14,833 bases of DNA from Clostridia bacterium (GTDB lineage: Bacteria; Bacillota_A; Clostridia; Oscillospirales; Acutalibacteraceae): the NCBI GenBank assembly GCA_017423885.1, contig JAFPCJ010000158.1:1-14833 (forward strand), written 5' to 3'. The position numbers were made by a program, and so were the translations under genes. Below are positions 6,821 to 13,579 of the stretch, piece by piece. The notes below the pieces were generated by a model. That model was not told where the DNA came from and searched no databases. It saw only the letters and a list, made by a program, of their open reading frames with translations. The stretch's first letter is position 1. Every line of letters begins with the position of its first letter.

Positions 6821-7531
6821 TCAGTTTTCGCTGTAGATGACCGTAAGATCGGGATGAAGCTGAAGAATAGATGCAGGCACCTCGGGAGTTATGGGACCGA
6901 AGAAGGCTTTTTCAACGATATCCTTTTTGCCTGCGCCGTTAGCGATAAGCACTACCTTGCGCGCTTGCATTATGCACATCATACCCATGGTTACAGCCTG
7001 ACGCGGAACATCGGCTTCGTTTTCAAAGAAACGGGCATTTGCCTGAATGGTAGACTCATGAAGATCAACAACATGGGTAGCCTTTGTAAAGCAGGAGTCA
7101 GGCTCGTTAAAGCCGATATGACCGTCAAAGCCAATTCCGAGAAGCTGAAGATCAATACCGCCGAGAGCCTTTACTCTGGCGTCATACTCCTCGCACTCGG
7201 CGTTGTAATCCTCGGCAAGACCGTTGGGAACAAAGGTCTTGTTCTTATCGATATTGATATGATCGAAAAGATTTTTATTCATAAAATAGCGGTAGCTCTG
7301 ATCGTTTGTACCGTCAAGCCCGACATATTCATCAAGGTTCACAGTGGTGACCTCGGAAAAATCAAGATCTCCCTTTGCACAGCGCTCTATCAGCACCTTG
7401 TATGCGCCTACGGGTGAAGAGCCTGTTGCAAGGCCGAGTACACAGTCAGGCTTGGAAAGCACCTGTGCCGAAATAAGGTTTGCCGCCTTACGGCTCAATT
7501 CTTCGTATGTATCAACTTTTATAAAACGCAT
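6821..7531 (-). CDS. nagB: Glucosamine-6-phosphate deaminase
   Basis: NagB converts glucosamine 6-phosphate to fructose 6-phosphate and ammonia in the cytoplasm, feeding amino sugars into glycolysis. The 236-residue length fits the shorter Firmicute form, lacking the allosteric C-terminal extension of E. coli NagB (266). Motifs: LATGSSPVGAY (34-44, phosphate binding), NLDEYVGL (66-73, general base Asp), and GFDGHIGFNEP (134-144, catalytic Asp-His-Glu set). Start chosen at 7531 with AGGAG 8 nt upstream; the frame stays open further upstream into nahK, but that part has no such support. It is the second gene of a minus-strand pair, 14 nt after nahK, and ends at the bidirectional terminator. Confidence 0.97.
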   Translation of the reverse strand: MRFIKVDTYEELSRKAANLISAQVLSKPDCVLGLATGSSPVGAYKVLIERCAKGDLDFSEVTTVNLDEYVGLDGTNDQSYRYFMNKNLFDHINIDKNKTFVPNGLAEDYNAECEEYDARVKALGGIDLQLLGIGFDGHIGFNEPDSCFTKATHVVDLHESTIQANARFFENEADVPRQAVTMGMMCIMQARKVVLIANGAGKKDIVEKAFFGPITPEVPASILQLHPDLTVIYSEN

Positions 7532-7545
7532 GATTTTTTCTCCTA

Positions 7546-8637
7546 TCAAATATATTTTTTTACTATTGCTTTCATATCGTCCCACTGCTCTTCCATTTCC
7601 TCTACCAGCTTGAACTGTGTACGGCAACGGTCAAGATTGTGCTCGGGGTAGGCTGTTCTGAAATATGTATCTCCCGAAAGATAATCGGTCAAAAAGCGCA
7701 TTCCGCATTCTACCGTCATCATCTTGGAGCCTTCGGGCAAAAGCATTATCTCGCTTTCTCCCAAAAGTCCGCCGCAGCCCTTCAAGAAGCCCTCGGCGTA
7801 AGCATCAAAGAGCGAAATATCAAAATGCACCTTTGAAAGGTCCTTTTCATCCTCGGCGGCGGTAGATGCGCCGAAGCGGATGGAATCACCGAAATCATTT
7901 ACCGAGAAGCCGGGCATTATGGTATCAAGATCAATAACGCACAGCGCCTTATGGGTCTTGATATCAAGTAAAACATTATTGGATTTAGTATCGTTATGGG
8001 TGACTCTTAAAGGAAGCTCACCTTTTTCATGAGCATCGAAAAGCACGCTGTAAAACGGCTCTCTTGCCTTTACAAACTCGATCTCCTTTTGAACCGAAGC
8101 CGCTCTGCCGCAAACATCCTCCTCAACTGCCTTGAGGAAATTGCGATAGCGCTTGGGAGTATTATGAAAATCCACTATAGTCTCATGAAGCTCCGCGGCA
8201 GGGAAACCGTTAAGATCATGCTGAAAACGACCGAATGCGACCGCGCACTCCTTAAAGTCCTCCGCATTGTCAGGGCGCTCGATACAAAGCGAATTTTCTA
8301 TAAAGGTATATACTCGCCAGAAATCACCCTCATCATCACGGTAAGAAAACTCTCCCGAATGGGTAGGTATCATTGACATGACCTCTCCCTCGCCCGAAGC
8401 ATTCTCTTTGAGATACGAAGTGACCTTGCTGATATTTTCTATAACATCCTGCGGCTGCTTAAAAGCATTCTGATTAAGTGCCTGCAAAATATAACGGCGC
8501 CGACCGTTATCTCCCTCACAGACCACAACAAAGGTAGAATTAATATGCCCGTTACCGTAGGGAGCACACTCAATAACCTTACCTTCCAAGCAGAATTTTT
8601 CAACTGCCTGCATCGGATTTTTACTGTTAGAACCCAT
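7546..8637 (-). CDS. nahK: N-acetylhexosamine 1-kinase (APH-fold phosphotransferase)
   Basis: Phosphorylates GlcNAc or GalNAc at C1 using ATP, the step after phosphorolysis of lacto-N-biose or galacto-N-biose in the bifidobacterial pathway. The 363-residue product matches what I recall of Bifidobacterium NahK along its length: YGNGHINSTF (27-36), RYILQALN (48-55), WRVYTFIE (107-114), the catalytic loop RVTHNDTKSNN (211-221, Asp216 as base), the metal-binding IDLDTIMPG (235-243), then DFGDSIRFGASTAAEDEKDLSKVHF and MRFLTDYLSGD. Start chosen at 8637 because AGGA lies 10 nt upstream; ATG at 8646 is too close to that site. nagB follows after 14 nt. Specificity between GlcNAc, GalNAc or another sugar is not proven. 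Confidence 0.9.
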   Translation of the reverse strand: MGSNSKNPMQAVEKFCLEGKVIECAPYGNGHINSTFVVVCEGDNGRRRYILQALNQNAFKQPQDVIENISKVTSYLKENASGEGEVMSMIPTHSGEFSYRDDEGDFWRVYTFIENSLCIERPDNAEDFKECAVAFGRFQHDLNGFPAAELHETIVDFHNTPKRYRNFLKAVEEDVCGRAASVQKEIEFVKAREPFYSVLFDAHEKGELPLRVTHNDTKSNNVLLDIKTHKALCVIDLDTIMPGFSVNDFGDSIRFGASTAAEDEKDLSKVHFDISLFDAYAEGFLKGCGGLLGESEIMLLPEGSKMMTVECGMRFLTDYLSGDTYFRTAYPEHNLDRCRTQFKLVEEMEEQWDDMKAIVKKYI

Positions 8638-8676
8638 TGCAACCATTTCCTTTTTTAAAAGTAGTTTAACAAATAA

Positions 8677-8704
8677 ATTATAGCATAATTTAGAAAATAA
8701 TCAA
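8677..8704 (-). promoter_or_regulatory. Promoter of nahK-nagB
   Basis: On the minus strand TTGATT (8699-8704), a 16-nt spacer and a perfect TATAAT (8677-8682), with TGC in front of it as an extended -10. Confidence 0.75.
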
Positions 8705-8824
8705 CCTATTTTTATTTTTTGTCCTCAAATCCGCTTTTTTGGGCTCAAAAATATGCAAAATGATTGTTTTTTATGCTTGATATAGTAGATTGTTAAAAAA
8801 TCTTCAAATTTCGCGAAAAAGGTC

Positions 8825-8853
8825 TTTTCAAAGTCGAAGCTTTATGTTATAAT
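8825..8853 (+). promoter_or_regulatory. Promoter of the hyd operon
   Basis: TTTTCA (8825-8830), a 17-nt spacer and a perfect TATAAT (8848-8853), with TGT in front of it as an extended -10. The transcript should start near 8860, leaving a leader of about 88 nt. Confidence 0.7.
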
Positions 8854-8904
8854 GAAAAAGCATGTGGATTATATTCATATTATATGTAGTTCACCAAATG
8901 CCGA

Positions 8905-8924
8905 GGATCGGTAAGATCCGATCC
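8905..8924 (+). promoter_or_regulatory. Hairpin in the hyd operon leader
   Basis: GGATCGG and CCGATCC form a perfect 7-bp stem with a 6-nt loop, ending 8 nt before the AAGGAGG ribosome binding site. No U-tract follows, so it is not a standard terminator; it may protect the mRNA or affect translation start. Confidence 0.5.
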
Positions 8925-8947
8925 AATTTACAAGGAGGATTCTGTTC

Positions 8948-9445
8948 ATGAAAAAGAAAATCAGCACACTTCCCTTTAACGGGACTGCCGAACAGGAGGC
9001 ACAGCTCCAACAGGTCATCAATGAAAATAAGGATGATAAGAGCAACCTCATGGTCGTAATGCAGAAGGCACAGGATATCTACGGATATCTGCCGATCGAG
9101 GTGCAGAACATGATCGCAGAGGGCATGGAAATACCGATCGAAAAGGTATACGGCGTTGCCACATTCTACGCACAGTTCTCTCTCTCCCCCAAAGGAAAGT
9201 ACAACATCTCTGTATGTTTGGGTACCGCCTGCTACGTTAAAGGTGCAGGAGATCTGTTTGACAAGCTTTCCGAGCGTTTAGGCATCGGAGCCGATGAGTG
9301 CACCGCTGACGGTAAGTTCTCTCTTACTGCATGCCGTTGCATAGGCGCTTGCGGTCTTGCTCCCGTTCTTACCGTTAACGATGATGTTTACGGCAGACTT
9401 ACTGTAGACGATATCGACGGTATTCTTGAAAAGTACGCAGACTAA
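8948..9445 (+). CDS. hydC: NuoE-like [2Fe-2S] subunit of the bifurcating hydrogenase (HydC type)
   Basis: A 165-residue thioredoxin-like [2Fe-2S] protein, homologous to NuoE (24-kDa subunit) and to HydC/HndA of NAD(P)-linked [FeFe] hydrogenases. It passes electrons within the HydABC complex, which couples NADH and ferredoxin to H2 formation or use. Helical N-terminal region 1-60, then VYGVATFYAQFSLSPKG (about 67-83), and four ligands Cys90, Cys95, Cys131 and Cys135 (CLGTAC and CIGAC). The start follows AAGGAGG by 9 nt. First gene of the operon; the next gene begins 41 nt later with its own AAAGGA site. Confidence 0.95.
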   Translation: MKKKISTLPFNGTAEQEAQLQQVINENKDDKSNLMVVMQKAQDIYGYLPIEVQNMIAEGMEIPIEKVYGVATFYAQFSLSPKGKYNISVCLGTACYVKGAGDLFDKLSERLGIGADECTADGKFSLTACRCIGACGLAPVLTVNDDVYGRLTVDDIDGILEKYAD

Positions 9446-9486
9446 AAAGCCAAAAGGATAATACATCCGCCAAAGGAAAATGCTTT

Positions 9487-9843
9487 ATGAAAATCAGCAC
9501 TATTAAAGAGCTTCTTTCAGCCGAGGTACTCTGCTGTGAAGAGATTCTCGAGCGACATGTATACTCAGCATGCGGCAGTGATATGATGAGCGATGTTCTC
9601 GCCTATGTAAAGGATCAGGCGGTTTTGCTTACGGGTCTTGTTAACCCGCAGGTCATACGCACAGCCGAAATGATGGATATGATGTGTATCGTATTCGTGC
9701 GTTCCAAAAAGCCCAGCGAAGAAATGATAGAGCTTGCCAGAGAAAGCGGTATAGCTCTTATGACCACCGAGCGCCGTATGTATGATGCTTGTGGCATCCT
9801 TTATACAAACGGACTCATTGGAAAGCAGGTCAGCCATGGCTGA
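9487..9843 (+). CDS. DRTGG-domain protein 1
   Basis: A 118-residue protein that matches the stand-alone DRTGG domain (PF07085) in size and pattern: an N-terminal MKISTIKELLSAEVL strand-helix, a central LLTGLVNPQVIRTAEMMDMMCIVFV and a C-terminal GIALMTTERRMYDACGILYTNGL. The domain's biochemical role is unknown; in other proteins it sits beside CBS or phosphotransacetylase domains, which suggests a regulatory, possibly ligand-binding function. AAAGGA lies 9 nt before the ATG. It overlaps the next gene by 8 nt. A shorter paralogue follows at 11559. Its constant company in the hydrogenase operon implies a shared job (inference). Confidence 0.8.
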   Translation: MKISTIKELLSAEVLCCEEILERHVYSACGSDMMSDVLAYVKDQAVLLTGLVNPQVIRTAEMMDMMCIVFVRSKKPSEEMIELARESGIALMTTERRMYDACGILYTNGLIGKQVSHG

Positions 9844-10261
9844 TGCACTTGTTTTCAAATTTGAGGTTGACGGCGAGAACTTTACCTCTGCAGGTCAAGC
9901 TTCGGTTCAGATAAAGAAAAATCTTCGCAGACTCGGTCTTGATCCCGAGATCATCAGACGTGTGTCCATAGCGATGTACGAGGGCGAAATCAATATGGTT
10001 ATCCACGCAGGCGGCGGCGTTGCCGAGGTACGCATCAGCGAAGAATACATTGAGATTATTTTAGCCGACAAGGGTCCGGGAATCAAAAACGTTGAACAGG
10101 CAATGCAGGAGGGCTTTTCTACAGCCACCGAATCCGTCCGTTCGCTCGGCTTCGGAGCAGGCATGGGTCTGCCCAACATGAAAAGATATACCGATTCAAT
10201 GGATATCAATACTGAGGTTGGAGTAGGAACCACGATAACCATGCGTGTCAATCTCCAATAA
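9836..10261 (+). CDS. RsbT/RsbW-like GHKL ATPase (anti-sigma-factor-type kinase)
   Basis: A 141-residue single-domain ATP-binding protein of the GHKL fold, resembling the serine kinases RsbT, RsbW and SpoIIAB. N-box EGEINMVIHA (49-58, Asn53), G1 box DKGPGI (78-83) and G2 box GFGAGMGLPNMKR (105-117) are intact, so ATP binding is likely. Start chosen at 9836 because it gives the usual compact domain; upstream residues would come from the DRTGG frame, which it overlaps by 8 nt. No STAS-domain partner or sigma factor is seen in the window, so its substrate may be another protein of the operon. Confidence 0.88.
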   Translation: MADALVFKFEVDGENFTSAGQASVQIKKNLRRLGLDPEIIRRVSIAMYEGEINMVIHAGGGVAEVRISEEYIEIILADKGPGIKNVEQAMQEGFSTATESVRSLGFGAGMGLPNMKRYTDSMDINTEVGVGTTITMRVNLQ

Positions 10262-10296
10262 AAATCGTCACTAACAGCACAAAACGGTGAATAGAC

Positions 10297-11562
10297 ATGA
10301 ATACATACGAACACTCGGTTCAGTTGGACAGTAATAAATGTACCGGCTGTACCACCTGCCTGCGGCACTGCCCGACAGAGGCCATCCGCATACGCGGCGG
10401 TCACGCTGTCATCAATCAGGGACGCTGTATAGATTGCGGTGAATGTATCAGGGTCTGTCCGCACAAGGCAAAAAAGGCGGTCTGCGGAAAGCTGGACGCC
10501 ATGAAGCGTTTTAAATGGAAGATAGCGCTTCCCGCGCCTACTCTTTACGGTCAGTTTGACAATCTTGACGATGTTGATTTCGTGCTTGACGGTCTTTTGA
10601 GGATCGGCTTTGACGATGTCTTTGAGGTCTCAAAGGCGGCAGAGCTGGTTTCGGCTTATACGAGACAATATCTCAAGACCGATGGTATAAAAACACCCGT
10701 CATAAGCTCGGCTTGTCCCGTAATAGTAAGGCTTATCGGATTGCGTTTTCCATCCTTAAACGATAATATTCTGCATATGCTGCCCCCTATGGAGGTAGCG
10801 GCGCGTTTGGCTCGCGAAAGAGCAAAGCGCTCTCATCCCGAGCTTCGGGATGAGGATATCGGAGTTTGCTTTATAACCCCCTGCCCTGCAAAGGCAAGCT
10901 ATGTTAAAAACGGCTTTGCCGATTACAAGAGTCAGGTAGATGAAGTAGTCTCAATAAGCGATATCTACTTCCTGCTCATCAGTGAAATGAAGCAGGACAA
11001 CGAAATACAGTCTCTTTCCGAATCGGGAATGATAGGAATCGGTTGGGCAAGATCAGGCGGTGAAGCTACTGCCATCTTCAATGAGGATTACCTCGCCGCT
11101 GACGGTATCGAGAACGTTATCCATGTTCTCGATCAGGTCGAAAACGGCAACATACCTGCGCTTAAGTTCATCGAGCTTAATGCTTGTACGGGCGGTTGCG
11201 TAGGCGGAGTGCTTACAATGCAAAATCCCTTTATAGCAAAGGCGAGGTTGCAAAGTCTGCGGCGTTATCTTCCGGTCTCCCAGAATTTCCTCAGCCCCGA
11301 AGAGGAAAAATACATTCCCGAAGATTATTTCTTCAACGAGCTTCCCGAGTATAATCCCATCAGTCGCTTGAGTGACAGCATGGCTGAATCCATGCGGATG
11401 ATGGCTGATATACAACAGCTTCGCGAGGAGCTTCCGGGAATAGATTGCGGCTCATGCGGAGCGCCGAACTGCCGCGCCTTTGCCGAGGATATCGTGCGGA
11501 AGTGCGCCAATATCGACGACTGTCTGCTACACCGCATAAAGAAAGAGGAGGAGAAAAAATGA
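10297..11562 (+). CDS. Sensory-type [FeFe]-hydrogenase-like iron-sulfur protein
   Basis: A 421-residue protein in three parts. Residues 1-60 are a two-cluster ferredoxin (Cys15, 18, 21, 25 and Cys44, 47, 50, 54). Residues about 75-330 are a shortened hydrogenase H-cluster domain; the four ligand cysteines are kept: SSAC140P, TPC196PAK and NAC297TGGC301VGG. The cysteine usually just before the first ligand (proton relay in TSCCP) is Ala139, and the usual TTRE segment reads SISD. Residues about 375-412 are a further [4Fe-4S] domain (Cys384, 387, 392, 409; C-x2-C-x4-C-x16-C). This matches putative sensory (group C/D-like) hydrogenases rather than a catalytic HydA. It could sense H2 or redox state, or pass electrons. 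GGTGA precedes the ATG by 7 nt; its TGA overlaps the next ATG. Confidence 0.87.
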   Translation: MNTYEHSVQLDSNKCTGCTTCLRHCPTEAIRIRGGHAVINQGRCIDCGECIRVCPHKAKKAVCGKLDAMKRFKWKIALPAPTLYGQFDNLDDVDFVLDGLLRIGFDDVFEVSKAAELVSAYTRQYLKTDGIKTPVISSACPVIVRLIGLRFPSLNDNILHMLPPMEVAARLARERAKRSHPELRDEDIGVCFITPCPAKASYVKNGFADYKSQVDEVVSISDIYFLLISEMKQDNEIQSLSESGMIGIGWARSGGEATAIFNEDYLAADGIENVIHVLDQVENGNIPALKFIELNACTGGCVGGVLTMQNPFIAKARLQSLRRYLPVSQNFLSPEEEKYIPEDYFFNELPEYNPISRLSDSMAESMRMMADIQQLREELPGIDCGSCGAPNCRAFAEDIVRKCANIDDCLLHRIKKEEEKK

Positions 11563-11885
11563 CGGTTGACTCTCTCACAGAGCACGGCTTTGCTCCTCTG
11601 AACATTGCTGACGGCGAACGCGAGATAAACGGGGTATATATAGGCGACCTTTTGAGTTGGGTAATGGGCAGAGCGCAGGCAGACAACGCCTGGATCACCA
11701 TTATGTCCAACATAAATACTTTAGCCGTAGCCTCTCTCGCTGACGTTTCCTGCATAATACTTGCCGAGGGCGTAACGCTCGAGGATGATATTCTTGAAGC
11801 CGCCAAGGCAAAGCAGATAAATGTTCTCACCTGCAGTAAACCTATTTACGAAACAGCCGTAATGCTTTCGGCTCTGCTGTCATGA
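11559..11885 (+). CDS. DRTGG-domain protein 2
   Basis: A 108-residue protein related to DRTGG protein 1 by size, position and pattern: a conserved small-residue core AWITIMSNINTLAVASLADVSCIILAEG and a C-terminal INVLTCSKPIYETAVMLSALL. The start overlaps the preceding stop (ATGA) and follows GAGGAGG (11547-11553); the stop overlaps the PHP gene in the same way. Two diverged copies flanking the RsbT-like kinase and the hydrogenase-like protein suggest a heteromer or paired ligand sensor, which is inference. Confidence 0.75.
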   Translation: MTVDSLTEHGFAPLNIADGEREINGVYIGDLLSWVMGRAQADNAWITIMSNINTLAVASLADVSCIILAEGVTLEDDILEAAKAKQINVLTCSKPIYETAVMLSALLS

Positions 11886-12607
11886 GCCGCTATTATTACG
11901 ACCTGCACACACATTCCTGCCTCTCTCCCTGCGCCGACGATGACAACACCCCCAACAATCTCGCGGGTATGGCGTCGCTCAACGGTATCGGTATCATGGC
12001 GCTGACCGATCACAACAGCTGTAAAAACTGTCCCGCATTTTTCGTTGCCGCAAGGCGATACGGAATAATTCCGATAGCGGGCATGGAGCTTACGACCTCG
12101 GAGGATATACATTTAGTATGTCTGTTTGAGGAGCTTGAGGCGGCACTCACCTTTGATAATATGCTCGACCCTTACAGAACGCCCTTTAAAAACCGCGTTG
12201 ACATATTCGGAGAGCAGCTTATACTTGACGGTGAGGATAATGTTGTAGGCAAAGAAGAAAACTTTCTGCCCGTTGCAACAGCCATTGCGCTTGAGGACGC
12301 GGTAGAAATGGTAAGAGGTCACGGCGGCATCTGCTACCCTGCTCATATCGACCGAGAAGCCAACGGAATAATTTCCACCTTGGGTTGCTTGCCCAAAGAG
12401 CCGAGATTTTCCTGCGTTGAATTTCATGACGCTCAAAAACGCGCGGAATACACCCAACGCTTCGGTCTCGGTGATAAGCGCATCGTAGTCAGCTCCGACA
12501 CCCACTATCTTACCGATCTGAGAGAAGAAAACGATTTTTTTGAGATTGATGACGAGCCCTATAGCTCGGCGCTTGTACGCAAAAGATTATTTGAGCTTTT
12601 GAGGTGA
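11882..12607 (+). CDS. PHP-domain phosphoesterase
   Basis: A 241-residue PHP-family metal-dependent phosphoesterase. Metal ligands appear in the usual order: HTH (His9, His11), TDHN (Asp43, His44), GMELTT (Glu69), IHLV (His77), PAHIDR (His155) and SSDTHYL (Asp206, His208). Four cysteines sit close to the metal site: Cys13 and Cys17 (HSCLSPC) and Cys47 and Cys50 (SCKNC). It begins at an ATGA overlap with the DRTGG gene. The substrate is unknown; PHP proteins hydrolyse phosphoesters such as histidinol phosphate, nucleotides or oligonucleotides. In this operon it might remove or make a small phosphorylated signal (inference). Confidence 0.9.
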   Translation: MSRYYYDLHTHSCLSPCADDDNTPNNLAGMASLNGIGIMALTDHNSCKNCPAFFVAARRYGIIPIAGMELTTSEDIHLVCLFEELEAALTFDNMLDPYRTPFKNRVDIFGEQLILDGEDNVVGKEENFLPVATAIALEDAVEMVRGHGGICYPAHIDREANGIISTLGCLPKEPRFSCVEFHDAQKRAEYTQRFGLGDKRIVVSSDTHYLTDLREENDFFEIDDEPYSSALVRKRLFELLR

Positions 12608-12611
12608 CAGA

Positions 12612-13166
12612 ATGAAAGAGCTTTCACTTAATATTCTTGACATTACCGAAAACTCACTTAAGGCAGGCGCCACACTTACCGAGATCTCGCTCATACAAGA
12701 GGGCAACACGCTGACGCTTTCCATAACGGATGACGGCAGCGGCATGCCCGAGGAGATCGTTCGCGGCGTTACCGATCCGTTCTATACCACCCGCACCACC
12801 CGAAAGGTTGGGCTTGGTCTTCCGCTTTTAAAGCTTGCGGCCGAGCAGACGGGCGGCGGTATAAGCATAGAATCAAGGCATATTGATACGCATCCCGATG
12901 ACCACGGAACCTGTGTCACAGCCTTGTTTTATACCGATCATATAGATTTCACACCGTTAGGTGATATCGTTGCTACTCTCACAACGCTGATACAAGGTCA
13001 TCCCGATTCAGATTTCCTTTTCTGTCATAAGACACATGACCGCACGGTCGAGCTCGATACAAGAGAGCTAAGGGAAATACTTGAAGATGTACCGCTTAAC
13101 AGCTATGAGGTCATTAAATGGATCGAGGGCAATCTGCTTGAGCAGTACTCCGATCCCGATCAATAA
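12612..13166 (+). CDS. Stand-alone GHKL ATPase, histidine-kinase-like (HydE-like)
   Basis: A 184-residue ATP-binding protein. N-box LNILDITENSLKAGA (6-20, Asn14), G1 ITDDGSGM (38-45), F-box TDPFYTTR (54-61) and G2 KVGLGLPLLK (65-74) fit the histidine-kinase ATPase domain. There is no sensor, membrane segment or dimerisation/phospho-acceptor domain in front: the N-box begins at residue 6. The last ~75 residues form an extra domain of unknown role (acidic, ending EQYSDPDQ). GAGGTG lies 6 nt before the ATG, and only 4 nt separate it from the PHP gene. I recall similar ATPase genes in bifurcating hydrogenase operons of acetogens (called hydE there). Function unproven. Confidence 0.85.
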   Translation: MKELSLNILDITENSLKAGATLTEISLIQEGNTLTLSITDDGSGMPEEIVRGVTDPFYTTRTTRKVGLGLPLLKLAAEQTGGGISIESRHIDTHPDDHGTCVTALFYTDHIDFTPLGDIVATLTTLIQGHPDSDFLFCHKTHDRTVELDTRELREILEDVPLNSYEVIKWIEGNLLEQYSDPDQ

Positions 13167-13192
13167 TGTATATTAAAGAAAGGAAGAAATAT

Positions 13193-13564
13193 ATGAAAAC
13201 TTTGGCTGAACTTCAAGCAATCAAGGACAAGATGAAGAACAAGGTCGTTCTTCGCGAAGGCGGCGAATCGACCCGCGTAGTCGTAGGTATGGCTACCTGC
13301 GGCATCTCTGCAGGCGCACGTCCCGTTCTCAATGCTTTTGTTGAGGGCGTAAACGAGGCAGGTCTTGCAGACAAGGTAACCGTTTCACAGACAGGTTGCG
13401 TAGGTCTTTGCCAGCTCGAGCCCATCGTAGAGGTATACGAGGCAGACAAGGAAAAGGTCACCTATGTAAAGATGGACGCTGAAAAGGCAAAGAAGGTCAT
13501 TGAAGAGCATCTCAAGGGCGGCAAGGTCGTTGCTGAATACACCGTAGCTACCCAGAACATTTAA
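13193..13564 (+). CDS. Thioredoxin-like (2Fe-2S) ferredoxin-domain protein (HydD-like)
   Basis: A 123-residue thioredoxin-like ferredoxin. Compared with hydC and with the hydB N-terminus, the expected motif is C-x4-C...C-x3-C; here VGMATCGISAGA (32-43) and TGCVGLC (67-73) give only Cys36, Cys69 and Cys73, with Val31 where the first cysteine should be. Cluster binding may therefore be altered or lost. Start chosen at 13193 because AAAGGAAG (13179-13186) lies 6 nt before it; ATG at 13166 overlaps the previous stop and has no site. It sits 15 nt before hydB. It may be an assembly or electron-transfer partner; the hydD parallel is from memory. Confidence 0.85.
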   Translation: MKTLAELQAIKDKMKNKVVLREGGESTRVVVGMATCGISAGARPVLNAFVEGVNEAGLADKVTVSQTGCVGLCQLEPIVEVYEADKEKVTYVKMDAEKAKKVIEEHLKGGKVVAEYTVATQNI

Positions 13565-13579
13565 TGGAGGAATAAAATT

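Larger units (their letters stand above)
8638..8947. other. 310-nt divergent control region between nahK and the hydrogenase operon
   Basis: AT-rich. It holds the nahK promoter (8677-8704), a 20-nt-spaced direct repeat (8715-8749), a weak Rex-like half-site (8790-8796), the operon promoter (8825-8853), and an approximately 90-nt leader with an 11-nt CATAT-T-ATATG palindrome (8876-8886), a hairpin (8905-8924), a 17-codon leader frame (8898-8951) and the hydC ribosome binding site AAGGAGG (8932-8938). Confidence 0.7.

Noticed and set aside
6854..7417. 187-codon plus-strand frame opposite nagB
   Set aside because: Antisense shadow of a gene with intact catalytic motifs; the translation has no recognisable domain.
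8905..8924. Leader hairpin considered as an attenuator terminator
   Set aside because: No U-run follows the stem (next bases AATTTAC), so intrinsic termination is unlikely.
9907..10464. 185-codon minus-strand frame
   Set aside because: It runs antisense across two recognised genes, the RsbT-like ATPase and the hydrogenase-like protein, without a promoter or ribosome binding site of its own.
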